Below the pieces are notes generated by a model that had not been told where the DNA came from, searched no databases, and saw nothing but the letters and a program-made list of their open reading frames with translations. Positions 29,547 to 37,426 of a stretch of DNA of 64,000 bases are shown here, one piece after another. Source of the DNA: Halobacterium zhouii (GTDB lineage: Archaea; Halobacteriota; Halobacteria; Halobacteriales; Halobacteriaceae); contig NZ_CP089593.1 in NCBI RefSeq assembly GCF_021249405.1, positions 62,001-126,000 of the forward strand, given 5' to 3'. Both the position numbers and the translations under genes were made by a program. The stretch's first letter is position 1; the number at the start of each line of letters is the position of its first letter.

Positions 29547-31492
29547 AGGTGGTCCTCCGTGAGCGCGAACTGGCCGTTGTCGCCGCCCGAGGGCACCATC
29601 GGGTAGACGTCCTCGGTCGGGTCGATGTAGACGTCCACCACGCTCGGCCCGTCGACGGCCAGTGCGTCCTCCACGACGTCGGGAACGTCGTCGTACGCCT
29701 CGATGCGGAAGCCGTCCACGCCGAATGCCTCCGCCACTCGGTCGAACTCGGGCACCCAGGAGTACTCCGACGCCATCCGTCGACCGTCGAAGAACGCGTC
29801 CTGCCACTGCCGGACCATCCCGATGGCCTCGTTGTTCAGCACGAACACGGTGATGTCGAGGTTCTCGCGCGCAGCGACCACCAGCTCCTGGCAGGTCATC
29901 ATGAAGGACCCGTCCCCGTCGAAGCAGACGACGGACTGGTCGTCGTCGGCGGCGAGTCGGGCGCCGATGGCCGACGGTAGCCCGTACCCCATCGTGCCGA
30001 GGCCGTGGCTCGACACCCACGTCCGGGGTTCGGTGTACGTCCAGTACTGGCACGCCCACATCTGGTGCTGGCCGACACCGGTCGTGACGACGGTGTCGTC
30101 AGCAGTCGCGGCGTCCACGGTTTCGACGACGAACTGGGGTTTCACCGGCTCGTCCTCGGGGAATGCCGACGCGTCGGGCGCGCCGTCGCCGCTGTCTGCG
30201 GCCGGGACGGCGTAGTCCATCGGATACTCGGCCTTCCAGTCGGCGCACTGCGCGACCCAGTCGGTGGTGGTCGGGGACCGTTCCAACGCGTCGTCGAGTT
30301 GGTCGACGACCGTCGCTGCGTCCCCGACCAGGGGGTGGTCGGCCTCGACGTTCTTGGACAATTCGGCCGGATCGATGTCGACGTGGACGACCGTCGCGTC
30401 CGGCGCGAACGAGTCCACGCCGCCGGTCAACCGGTCGTCGAAGCGCGTACCGACCGCGAGCAGGCAGTCGGTCATCGTCACCGCCATGTTCGCGTACCCG
30501 GTGCCGTGCATCCCCGCCATCTCCAGGGCGAGGTCGTGGTTCTCCGGGAACGCGCCGATACCCGGCATCGTCGTCGCGACCGGAATCTCGTGGTTCTTCG
30601 CGAACGCCCGCACCTCGTCGGTGGCGTCGCCCTTCACGACGCCACCGCCCGCGAGAATCAGCGGCCGGTCGGCAGCGGCGATGACCGTCGCCGCCGCGTC
30701 GACGGCTCTTTCGTCCGCTCGCTCTTGCACAGAGACCGTGTCGGGAACTGACGGTTCGCTCGGGTCGACTGCCGTCTCCGCGGTCGTCACGTCCTTCGGC
30801 AGGTCGACGAGCGTCGGGCCCTGACGGCCGCTGGCCGCGAGCGCGAACGCCGTCGAGACGTCGTCGCCGACCTCGTCCACGTGCGACGCGAACGTGGTGG
30901 ACTTCGTCACGGGCGTCGTCACGCCGACCGTGTCAGTCTCCTGGAAGGCGTCGTTCCCGACCAGATCCGAGGGAACCTGGCCGGTGAGCGCGACGACCGG
31001 TTCGGAGTCCATGTCGGCGTCCGCGACGCCTGTCACGAGGTTCGTTGCGCCGGGGCCGGACGTCGCCATGCAGACGCCCGGATTGCCGGTGACGGCGCCG
31101 TAGGCATCGGCGGCGTGGGCCGCGCCCTGCTCGTGGGCCATCGTCACGTGCGAAACGCCATCAACGTCGTACAGCGCATCGTAGACTGGCATGATGGCGC
31201 CGCCCTGCACGCCGAACACCGTCTCGACGCCCGCCGCCTCCAGCGCCGCGACGACGGCGTCGGCGCCGGTCGAGGCTCGCTTTGCTCCCTCGGTGGGGGA
31301 CTCGACCTCCCGCTCTGCTCCCTCGGTGGGGGACTCGACCTCCCGCTCTGCTCCCTCGGTGGGGGACTCGACCTCCTGTTCGTGTTCCTCGTCGCTTGCG
31401 TCGGACGGGGGAGTCGGTGCGTTGGCGTCCGGCGTCGCTTCGCTCGGTCGTTCGGTGCCGTCGAACTCCGGCACCGCGCCCTGGTCTGTCAT
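29543..31492 (-). CDS. ilvB: Acetolactate synthase large (catalytic) subunit
   Basis: TPP-dependent synthesis of acetolactate and acetohydroxybutyrate, the committed step of Val/Ile formation. 649 residues. The first 75 residues are a polar extension with a repeated EVESPTEGAER unit encoded by 33-bp tandem repeats at 31285-31380. The catalytic domain then starts at GADAVVAALEAAGVETVFGVQGG. The catalytic Glu lies in TMAHEQGAAHAADAYG. The TPP/Mg motif is VVCFDGDGSFMMTCQELVVA through VFVLNNEAIGM. A good Shine-Dalgarno GAGGGG (31498-31503) sits 5 nt before the ATG. A separate promoter and the Ile/Val leader ORF precede it. Confidence 0.95.
   Translation of the reverse strand: MTDQGAVPEFDGTERPSEATPDANAPTPPSDASDEEHEQEVESPTEGAEREVESPTEGAEREVESPTEGAKRASTGADAVVAALEAAGVETVFGVQGGAIMPVYDALYDVDGVSHVTMAHEQGAAHAADAYGAVTGNPGVCMATSGPGATNLVTGVADADMDSEPVVALTGQVPSDLVGNDAFQETDTVGVTTPVTKSTTFASHVDEVGDDVSTAFALAASGRQGPTLVDLPKDVTTAETAVDPSEPSVPDTVSVQERADERAVDAAATVIAAADRPLILAGGGVVKGDATDEVRAFAKNHEIPVATTMPGIGAFPENHDLALEMAGMHGTGYANMAVTMTDCLLAVGTRFDDRLTGGVDSFAPDATVVHVDIDPAELSKNVEADHPLVGDAATVVDQLDDALERSPTTTDWVAQCADWKAEYPMDYAVPAADSGDGAPDASAFPEDEPVKPQFVVETVDAATADDTVVTTGVGQHQMWACQYWTYTEPRTWVSSHGLGTMGYGLPSAIGARLAADDDQSVVCFDGDGSFMMTCQELVVAARENLDITVFVLNNEAIGMVRQWQDAFFDGRRMASEYSWVPEFDRVAEAFGVDGFRIEAYDDVPDVVEDALAVDGPSVVDVYIDPTEDVYPMVPSGGDNGQFALTEDHL
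31285..31380. repeat. 33-bp tandem repeat in the 5' end of ilvB
   Basis: Three consecutive near-identical units of GCTCCCTCGGTGGGGGACTC plus 13 bp, starting at 31285, 31318 and 31351. Each encodes eleven residues of the IlvB N-terminal extension. The units keep frame, so they lengthen the protein without breaking it. Confidence 0.9.
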
Positions 31493-31497
31493 CGATA

Positions 31498-31503
31498 CCC
31501 CTC
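31498..31503 (-). promoter_or_regulatory. Shine-Dalgarno site of ilvB
   Basis: GAGGGG on the minus strand, 5 nt before the ilvB ATG. It is notable because most genes here lack such a site. Part of it (AGGGG) is complementary to CCCCT in the 3' arm of the leader hairpin at 31610-31631, so it could be masked when that hairpin is open. Confidence 0.6.
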
Positions 31504-31609
31504 GCTCGGTGTGGTGTCTCGGTGGTCTGGCGCTGCGTTCGTCATTACGGATGCTGCTGCGGTGGCTGTCTGTCGGATACGTTGCCGGCCGGGTTGGGGA
31601 GAAGTGAGT

Positions 31610-31631
31610 GTAGGGGAGCTTACGCCCCTAC
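31610..31631 (-). promoter_or_regulatory. Candidate attenuator hairpin overlapping the Ile/Val leader stop codon
   Basis: On the minus strand GTAGGGG and CCCCTAC form a 7-bp stem with an 8-nt loop. The 5' arm consists of the Val23 and Gly24 codons plus the first base of Ala25. The loop contains the TAA stop. A pyrimidine-rich ACTCACTTCTCCCC follows. A ribosome at the end of the leader would open this hairpin. Confidence 0.5.
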
Positions 31632-31697
31632 AATACCGATACCGACAGTCACACCGCTGGCCGCGAGGGCGACCGAACGTGCGGTGTGGGGCTGCAT
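31620..31697 (-). CDS. Putative isoleucine/valine leader peptide upstream of ilvB
   Basis: A 25-codon ORF (ATG 31695-31697, TAA 31620-31622) whose last ten residues are VTVGIGIVGA: three Val/Ile pairs of codons in a short stretch, plus VALAA earlier. It precedes ilvB, the first enzyme common to Ile and Val synthesis, by 127 nt. A box TATATG on the minus strand (31723-31728) is about 29 nt upstream of the ATG, so the transcript should begin at the leader start. Length, leaderless start, amino-acid-rich tail, terminal Ala codon and a hairpin at the stop all match the pheS leader at 8750-8827. Regulation by charged tRNAIle/tRNAVal is an inference from the E. coli ilv leaders. Confidence 0.7.
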   Translation of the reverse strand: MQPHTARSVALAASGVTVGIGIVGA

Positions 31698-31722
31698 CGT
31701 AGCACCCGCTACCGTGCCGACG

Positions 31723-31728
31723 CATATA
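31723..31728 (-). promoter_or_regulatory. TATA-like box of the ilvB leader transcript
   Basis: TATATG on the minus strand, centred about 29 nt before the leader ATG at 31697. It lies between the leuA stop and ilvB, giving ilvBNC-leuCDB an internal promoter independent of leuA. Confidence 0.6.
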
Positions 31729-31760
31729 GCTGTGGCTGGTGGCGCAAGGCTTGCGAGGCG

Positions 31761-32982
<1,222 letters not shown>

Positions 32983-33194
32983 CGTACCACCCACCAGTTC
33001 CCGGGTGTACTTACGTCTTCCCCAGGTGGCAGACGTTGCCACGCGACGCGTTCCTGACACTCCTCGACGAGGCGCTCGCCGAATTGGTTCGGCGAACGAA
33101 CCAGCACAAGAGAACGTTCTACCGGCTCCTATCGTCCGGTATGCGTCACCGCGGCGGTGGGTGGAGCAGCGCCCGCGCTCTGCTCTGGAAAGTA

Positions 33195-33205
33195 ACGATT
33201 ATACG
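33195..33205 (+). promoter_or_regulatory. TATA box of the surface-protein gene
   Basis: CGATTATACGC is centred about 28 nt before the ATG at 33228, which predicts a leaderless transcript. Together with the leuA promoter on the other strand it explains most of the 32983-33227 gap. Confidence 0.6.
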
Positions 33206-33227
33206 CCGCCCGCTCTTGGCTCCGGAT

Positions 33228-34034
33228 ATGCAACGACGCGCTGCGGCGGTGTCCATCGCCATCTTCCTTCTGCTGGCGGCCGGTTCGTATTCGCTCATCG
33301 GGGCGGCTCAGCAACCGTCGGTGACCGTCGAGAACCCGGATTATTCGGTCGCGGCGAACGAGTCGCGGACGATCAGCGGAACGACGTACACCTTCACCGA
33401 GGTCGGCTCTGACTCGGCGACGGCGACGTGGACGAACGAGTCCGCTCGACAGACGGCGACGCTGGACGCGGGCCAGAACGTCACGTACGAAGGGGACAAC
33501 TACTCCGTGTTCATCCCGAACGCGTCGAACGTCTCGGAGTTCGAGCTCCGCGAGGTCCAGACTGTCGACCGGCCGACGGTCGAGCAGAACGGGACGACGT
33601 ACGTGATCGTCGAGGAGGACGGCGACCGCGTGCTGGTGCCCCGCGAAGAGTATCTCCCGGAGCAGACGGTCCACACGTTCCAGGTCGGCGACGAGTTCCC
33701 GTACCAGGGCAATTCGACGACGGTCGCGTCCGTGGCGAACACGTCCGTGACCCTAGAGTGGTTCGCGCCCGAGCAGATGTCCGTCGAGTTCAGTGAGGGT
33801 GAGAACACGACGATCGGCGACGTGAACTATCTCGCGCACTTCGACCCGGCGGAGGGTCCGTCGGAGGACAAGTCGCTCCTGAAGCTGACGACGAAGTACC
33901 GCGATTACCACGAGGACACGGAAGCACAGACGTTCTTCCACGAGCGCATGAGCGGCCTCTGGGGGATCGTCATCCTGAGCAGCATCGCGGCGGCGTTGCT
34001 CGCGATGCTCGCGTACTTGCCGTCCCGGTACTGA
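33228..34034 (+). CDS. Membrane-anchored extracellular beta-rich protein
   Basis: A 268-residue protein of unknown function. The N-terminus MQRRAAAVSIAIFLLLAAGSYSLIG is a signal sequence or membrane anchor. A long polar, Thr/Asn-rich extracellular region follows with several N-glycosylation sequons (NES, NVT, NAS, NST, NTS, NTT). A second hydrophobic helix, GLWGIVILSSIAAALLAMLAYLP, lies at the C-terminus. The topology is therefore an outside domain held by one or two helices. The ATG at 33228 is chosen over an upstream in-frame start at 33036, because of the promoter position and the typical signal sequence. It is divergent from the leuA operon. No enzymatic motif is visible. Confidence 0.75.
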   Translation: MQRRAAAVSIAIFLLLAAGSYSLIGAAQQPSVTVENPDYSVAANESRTISGTTYTFTEVGSDSATATWTNESARQTATLDAGQNVTYEGDNYSVFIPNASNVSEFELREVQTVDRPTVEQNGTTYVIVEEDGDRVLVPREEYLPEQTVHTFQVGDEFPYQGNSTTVASVANTSVTLEWFAPEQMSVEFSEGENTTIGDVNYLAHFDPAEGPSEDKSLLKLTTKYRDYHEDTEAQTFFHERMSGLWGIVILSSIAAALLAMLAYLPSRY

Positions 34035-34138
34035 ACTCGACGTCGCGGTCCTGACCTGGTTTCGCGCTTTCTGTTGTTCGCTGGTCGGTGCGCGTTCGTT
34101 CCGTCAGCGTTACGGTGTTCCGAGGCGAGGCGTCGTGC

Positions 34139-34339
34139 ATGCAACAGCAGGTGTTCGCTGACAAGTTGGACGCGCTCGGTGTGCTCGTCGGTGTGTTCGT
34201 CGCGCTTGCCGGTCTCGGCACGCTCGTGGGGATGCCGTGGCAGTACACGAGTGGCGCGGTCACGATGGTGCTCCAGATTCTCGGCGCGCTAGCGACTGTC
34301 GCGCTCGGCGTCGGTCTGGCGTGGCTCACGCACCAGTAG
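34139..34339 (+). CDS. Small two-helix membrane protein
   Basis: A 66-residue protein, MQQQVFADKLDALGVLVGVF onwards, with two hydrophobic segments (about residues 13-30 and 42-62) separated by a short GMPWQYTSGA loop. This matches a common haloarchaeal class of small membrane proteins without known role. ATG 34139 is chosen; 17 codons upstream in frame are not hydrophobic or conserved-looking. It lies 104 nt after the surface protein gene and may be co-transcribed with it. Confidence 0.65.
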   Translation: MQQQVFADKLDALGVLVGVFVALAGLGTLVGMPWQYTSGAVTMVLQILGALATVALGVGLAWLTHQ

Positions 34340-34439
34340 ATATTCCACTGGATCAGCGCTCGCCTCGCGTTCGTTCCCCGTAGCGTCGTCCGATCTACGC
34401 GCGGCAAGACCGATACGCATTCTACGACGTCGCAGAAGC

Positions 34440-34520
34440 GGGCCGAAGGGGATTTGAACCACACCCAGACGTGCTCACTTCGTTGCGCGCGACTGGTCTA
34501 CTTCAAATCCCTCGGCCGGT
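34440..34520. repeat. Partial tRNA-Lys duplication / foldback
   Basis: 34440-34460 is a perfect 21-bp direct copy of 34549-34569, the 3' end of the minus-strand tRNALys gene (core GAAGGGGATTTGAACC). Sixty bases further on, TTCAAATCCC then TCGGCC (about 34501-34516) is the inverse complement, so the segment also folds back on itself. This is what an attachment-site remnant or a tRNA-derived repeat would look like. The anticodon half is absent, so it is not a tRNA. Confidence 0.65.
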
Positions 34521-34547
34521 TCACTCGTGGCTACGCGACTCGTTGCA

Positions 34548-34621
<74 letters not shown>

Positions 34622-34702
34622 TCGTGGGGTTCTGGGTCGCCGCGACGTTAAACGTTTACCATCCTCGGAACGCTTACCTCGCCGTCCGTGGTTGGGTTCC
34701 AC

Positions 34703-35962
34703 ATGGACGACCTGCGGGAGTTCGTGGCGGAGTTCGTCTCCTTCGAGTCCACGGAGGGTGAGGAGGGCGAGGCGGCGGCGTGGTTCGCCGACCGACTCGA
34801 CGAGTTCGGCTTCGAGACGCACGAGTGGGAGGCGGACGCCGACCGGTTAGCCGGGCATCCGTCGTTCCCCGACGACCCCGGCGACATCGACGTCGCGGGG
34901 CGACCGAGTGTGGGTGGCGTTCTCGAGTTCGGGGACCCCGACGCGGGGAAGACGGTGGTGCTGAACGGCCACCTCGACGTCGTGCCGGCGGAGCGCGACG
35001 TGTGGACGACGGACCCGTTCGAACCGACGTGGAACAGCGACGAGTTGACGGCGCGTGGCGCGGCGGACATGAAATCCGACCTGGCGGCGTGCGTGTTCGC
35101 GGCGCGACAGCTCGCGGACCAGCAACACGGTGAAACGACGCACGAACTCGACGGGCGAGTGGTCGTCGAGGGCGTCGTGGGGGAGGAGTCCGGCGGCGTC
35201 GGTGCGGCGGCCGCGGCTCTCGACAACCCGTATTCGTTCGAGCGGGACGCCGCCATCGTCGCGGAGCCGACGGAACTCACGCCCGTGGTTGCCTCGGAAG
35301 GCTGCGTGATGAAGCGACTCCGTCTCGCGGGGCGGTCGGCCCACGCCGCGACGCCGTGGCGCGGCGAGTCGGTGCTCCCGCAGTTCGAGGCGATCGAGGA
35401 CGCGTTCGCGGACCTCGCCGCGGAGCGCGAAGAACGCGTCACACACGACCTCTACGAGGAGTTCCCGACGAAGTGGCCGGTGGTCTGCGGGACCGTCGAG
35501 GCGGGCGACTGGCCGTCGACGGTGCCGGCGTCGCTCACGGCTGAGTGGCGAATCGGTGTCGCGCCCGGGGAGTCGGTGGCTGACGTCGAAGCCGAGTTCG
35601 AGGCGCGACTGCGCGAGGTCGCGTCGGAACGCGAGTGGCTTCGCGAACACCCGCCCGAGTTCGAGCGGTTCTCCGTGCAGTTCGAGCCAGCCGAGATCGA
35701 CCCGGACGAACCGGTCGTGCGCGCGGTCCAGCGCGGGATGGAACGGCACGGACTCGCGGACACCGAGCCGAGGGGCGTGACGTACGGCGCGGACGCCCGT
35801 CACTACGTCGGGGCGGGGATTCCGGCGGTCATCTTCGGGCCGGGGAGCATCGAGCAGGCGCACTTCCCGGACGAGACCATCGACTTCCGCGAGGTGGAGG
35901 CGGCGGTGGACGTGCTCGCGGCCGCCGTCCGGGAGTTCCTCCCGGAACGTCGCTCGGAGTAG
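34703..35962 (+). CDS. M20 family metallopeptidase / deacylase (ArgE-DapE-like)
   Basis: Zinc-dependent amidohydrolase of the ArgE/DapE/carboxypeptidase G2 family. 419 residues. The metal-binding and catalytic motifs are present: VVLNGHLDVVPAERD (His and Asp), ARGAADMKSDLAACVFAARQL (bridging Asp), VVGEESGGVGAAA (catalytic Glu and metal Glu) and AIVAEPTELTPVVASEG. The C-terminal His is in IFGPGSIEQAHFPDE. A dimerisation domain lies between about residues 190 and 300. The ATG at 34703 (MDDLREFVAEFVSFEST) is preferred over one five codons upstream. The neighbours do not show which N-acyl substrate it cleaves. Confidence 0.9.
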   Translation: MDDLREFVAEFVSFESTEGEEGEAAAWFADRLDEFGFETHEWEADADRLAGHPSFPDDPGDIDVAGRPSVGGVLEFGDPDAGKTVVLNGHLDVVPAERDVWTTDPFEPTWNSDELTARGAADMKSDLAACVFAARQLADQQHGETTHELDGRVVVEGVVGEESGGVGAAAAALDNPYSFERDAAIVAEPTELTPVVASEGCVMKRLRLAGRSAHAATPWRGESVLPQFEAIEDAFADLAAEREERVTHDLYEEFPTKWPVVCGTVEAGDWPSTVPASLTAEWRIGVAPGESVADVEAEFEARLREVASEREWLREHPPEFERFSVQFEPAEIDPDEPVVRAVQRGMERHGLADTEPRGVTYGADARHYVGAGIPAVIFGPGSIEQAHFPDETIDFREVEAAVDVLAAAVREFLPERRSE

Positions 35963-36625
35963 TCACGCGGTGTCGAGGTACTCCCGCAACGCGTCCGCGA
36001 CGACGTCGTCGGCGTCGCGGTCGATGGTGGACGTGTGCTGGTGGAGGTCGCGGTGGACGTCGGCGGGGAGCGTGACCGCGAGCTCGCCTGGTGTCACACC
36101 GTGGTCCGCGAGCGCGTCGTCGGGGTCCTGGCCGTCGTTGACGGCGCTGGCGGCACTCCGAACGTTTCTGACGGTGAGGTCGTGGTCGATGACAGCCCAC
36201 GCCAGTTCGTAGCGCGCGTCACCGCTCACGCGAGCGATGTGTTTGGCGGCGCTCGGCGGGATGGTGCCGCGAGCGACGTGCTGTCGGATGGGCCGCGGCA
36301 GGTCGTGGACGCGCGCCCACTTCCGGACGAAGGTCACGTCGACGTGGTCGCCGGCTTCGCTGGCGGCGACGCTGTACGAACCGGTCGCGCGGACGAGCGC
36401 GCCACACGCGGCGGCGCCGCGGAGCACGTCGAGTTCGCTCGCTCCGAGGTCGCCGCTCGCGAACGCGCTCACGGTGTCTTTCGCGTCAGCGACGCGCTCA
36501 GGGTCGTCCGGGTCGAACGAGACGGCGTCGCTAGCGCGCTCGCCGGTGACGCGTTCGTCGCCCCGTACGACCGGGTCTCCGACGGGGGACTCTCGACCGC
36601 TGGGCGGCGATGAACCGTCGGTCAT
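35963..36625 (-). CDS. Conserved haloarchaeal protein with ParB-like HTH region (DUF7119-like)
   Basis: A 220-residue protein. The middle (about residues 50-140) reads DTVSAFASGDLGASELDVLRGAAACGALVRA..GSYSVAASEAG.HVDVTFVRKWARVHDLPRPIRQHVARGTIPPSAAKHIARVSGDARYELAWAVIDHDLTVRNVRSA, abbreviated here with gaps. This pattern resembles the ParB/Noc helix-turn-helix region, where a LP-x-x-I-x-x-x-V-x-x-G-x-I segment is followed by a 'delay and skip' helix. The C-terminus LPADVHRDLHQHTSTIDRDADDVVADALREYL looks like a ribbon-helix-helix tail. A DNA-binding role is likely; the target is unknown. Start ATG 36623-36625. It is convergent with the M20 peptidase gene, their stops being adjacent. Confidence 0.7.
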   Translation of the reverse strand: MTDGSSPPSGRESPVGDPVVRGDERVTGERASDAVSFDPDDPERVADAKDTVSAFASGDLGASELDVLRGAAACGALVRATGSYSVAASEAGDHVDVTFVRKWARVHDLPRPIRQHVARGTIPPSAAKHIARVSGDARYELAWAVIDHDLTVRNVRSAASAVNDGQDPDDALADHGVTPGELAVTLPADVHRDLHQHTSTIDRDADDVVADALREYLDTA

Positions 36626-36656
36626 AGACGGAGTAGTGGTGTGGCGGGTAAAACAC

Positions 36657-36812
36657 CTACTCCTCGGACTGGTTGCGGTACTCGGTGAGGTGTTCCCAGA
36701 TCTCCACACAGCCGGCTCCGGGCTCGACGTCCGTGAGGTGGTCGGCGTCTCGTTCGTTCTCGGCTTCGTTTCCGTCCACCCGTTCGTGCTCGTCGTCCCG
36801 TCGCTCGTTCAT
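36657..36812 (-). CDS. 51-residue haloarchaeal micro-protein
   Basis: Begins MNERRDDEHERVDGNEAENE and ends VEPGAGCVEIWEHLTEYRNQ plus four residues. A highly charged first half is followed by a conserved-looking C-terminal motif with one Cys and one Trp, which I recall from other haloarchaeal small ORFs. Its ATG overlaps the stop of the 29-codon ORF upstream (ATGA). No function can be assigned. High-salt cytosol proteins of this size are often overlooked. Confidence 0.55.
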   Translation of the reverse strand: MNERRDDEHERVDGNEAENERDADHLTDVEPGAGCVEIWEHLTEYRNQSEE

Positions 36813-36898
36813 GCTTCGCCCTCCGCGTCGAACAGTTCCGGGGCGACGTCGGCGGGCGCGTGCTGGCGCCGGCCTCCGTCCCGGGATTGCTCGGACAT
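36809..36898 (-). CDS. 29-residue ORF coupled to the micro-protein gene
   Basis: MSEQSRDGGRRQHAPADVAP followed by ELFDAEGEA, stop overlapping the next ATG by 4 bp. A possible promoter GTTATCC lies about 30 nt upstream. The four-base overlap and the acidic, halophile-like composition favour a real gene, possibly a leader ORF that feeds ribosomes to the 51-residue ORF. The 36899-37053 gap upstream shows no other feature. Confidence 0.4.
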   Translation of the reverse strand: MSEQSRDGGRRQHAPADVAPELFDAEGEA

Positions 36899-37053
36899 AT
36901 GGCAACCAAAGACACGCAGAGTGGATAACTGCGCGTTCGCCCGCAACGCCCGCCACCGCTCCCCGGAAGCGGCGGGTACTGACGGTATCGAGGACACGCA
37001 GTAACTGCTGCCAGCGTCGACGAGGTCTCCTTCCGTGCCCGCCTAACGGGAGT

Positions 37054-37383
37054 ATGACGACGCGAGTGCGGTTGCTCGACGACGCCGCGTGGGTGAGCGT
37101 GAACGACACGCGAGTGGCGGGCGTGAGCGAGGTGTGGCCAGTAGCGGGAGCGTTCTGCTCGTGTCCCTTGACGTGGCTCGGCGTGGAGGCGTTCGTCGAA
37201 GCTGGCGTGACCGGGCGGCGTGTAGACGCCCGCGTGCACGGCCACTGTGTGGTCTGTGGTGAATCCGGAGAAACGGGCTGGCTCCCCGTGGGTCGGATGA
37301 CTGACGATGGCTTTCGGTCTGTCGTGGGTGCCCGCGGATACCGGCAACGTTCTCCGGTCTTCGGTGGCCGCGGGGAGGTTTGA
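37054..37383 (+). CDS. Hypothetical protein with paired cysteines
   Basis: A 109-residue ORF. It holds AFCSCPLTWLGVEAFVEAGV (residues about 34-53) and, about 20 residues later, HGHCVVCGESGETGWLPV. This CxC...CxxC arrangement could bind zinc in a single ribbon. Third positions are GC-rich as in real genes here, and it lies 43 nt upstream of the nitrite/sulfite reductase gene on the same strand, so it may share its transcript. There is no match I recognise. An antisense ORF covers the region but has non-protein-like composition. Confidence 0.5.
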   Translation: MTTRVRLLDDAAWVSVNDTRVAGVSEVWPVAGAFCSCPLTWLGVEAFVEAGVTGRRVDARVHGHCVVCGESGETGWLPVGRMTDDGFRSVVGARGYRQRSPVFGGRGEV

Positions 37384-37426
37384 CGGGAAACCCACTTTGG
37401 TAACCGTTCCCTGCGATACGCACTCT

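Noticed and set aside
34440..34520. Second tRNALys gene
   Set aside because: Only the 3' terminal 21 bases are duplicated; no D or anticodon arm can be formed.
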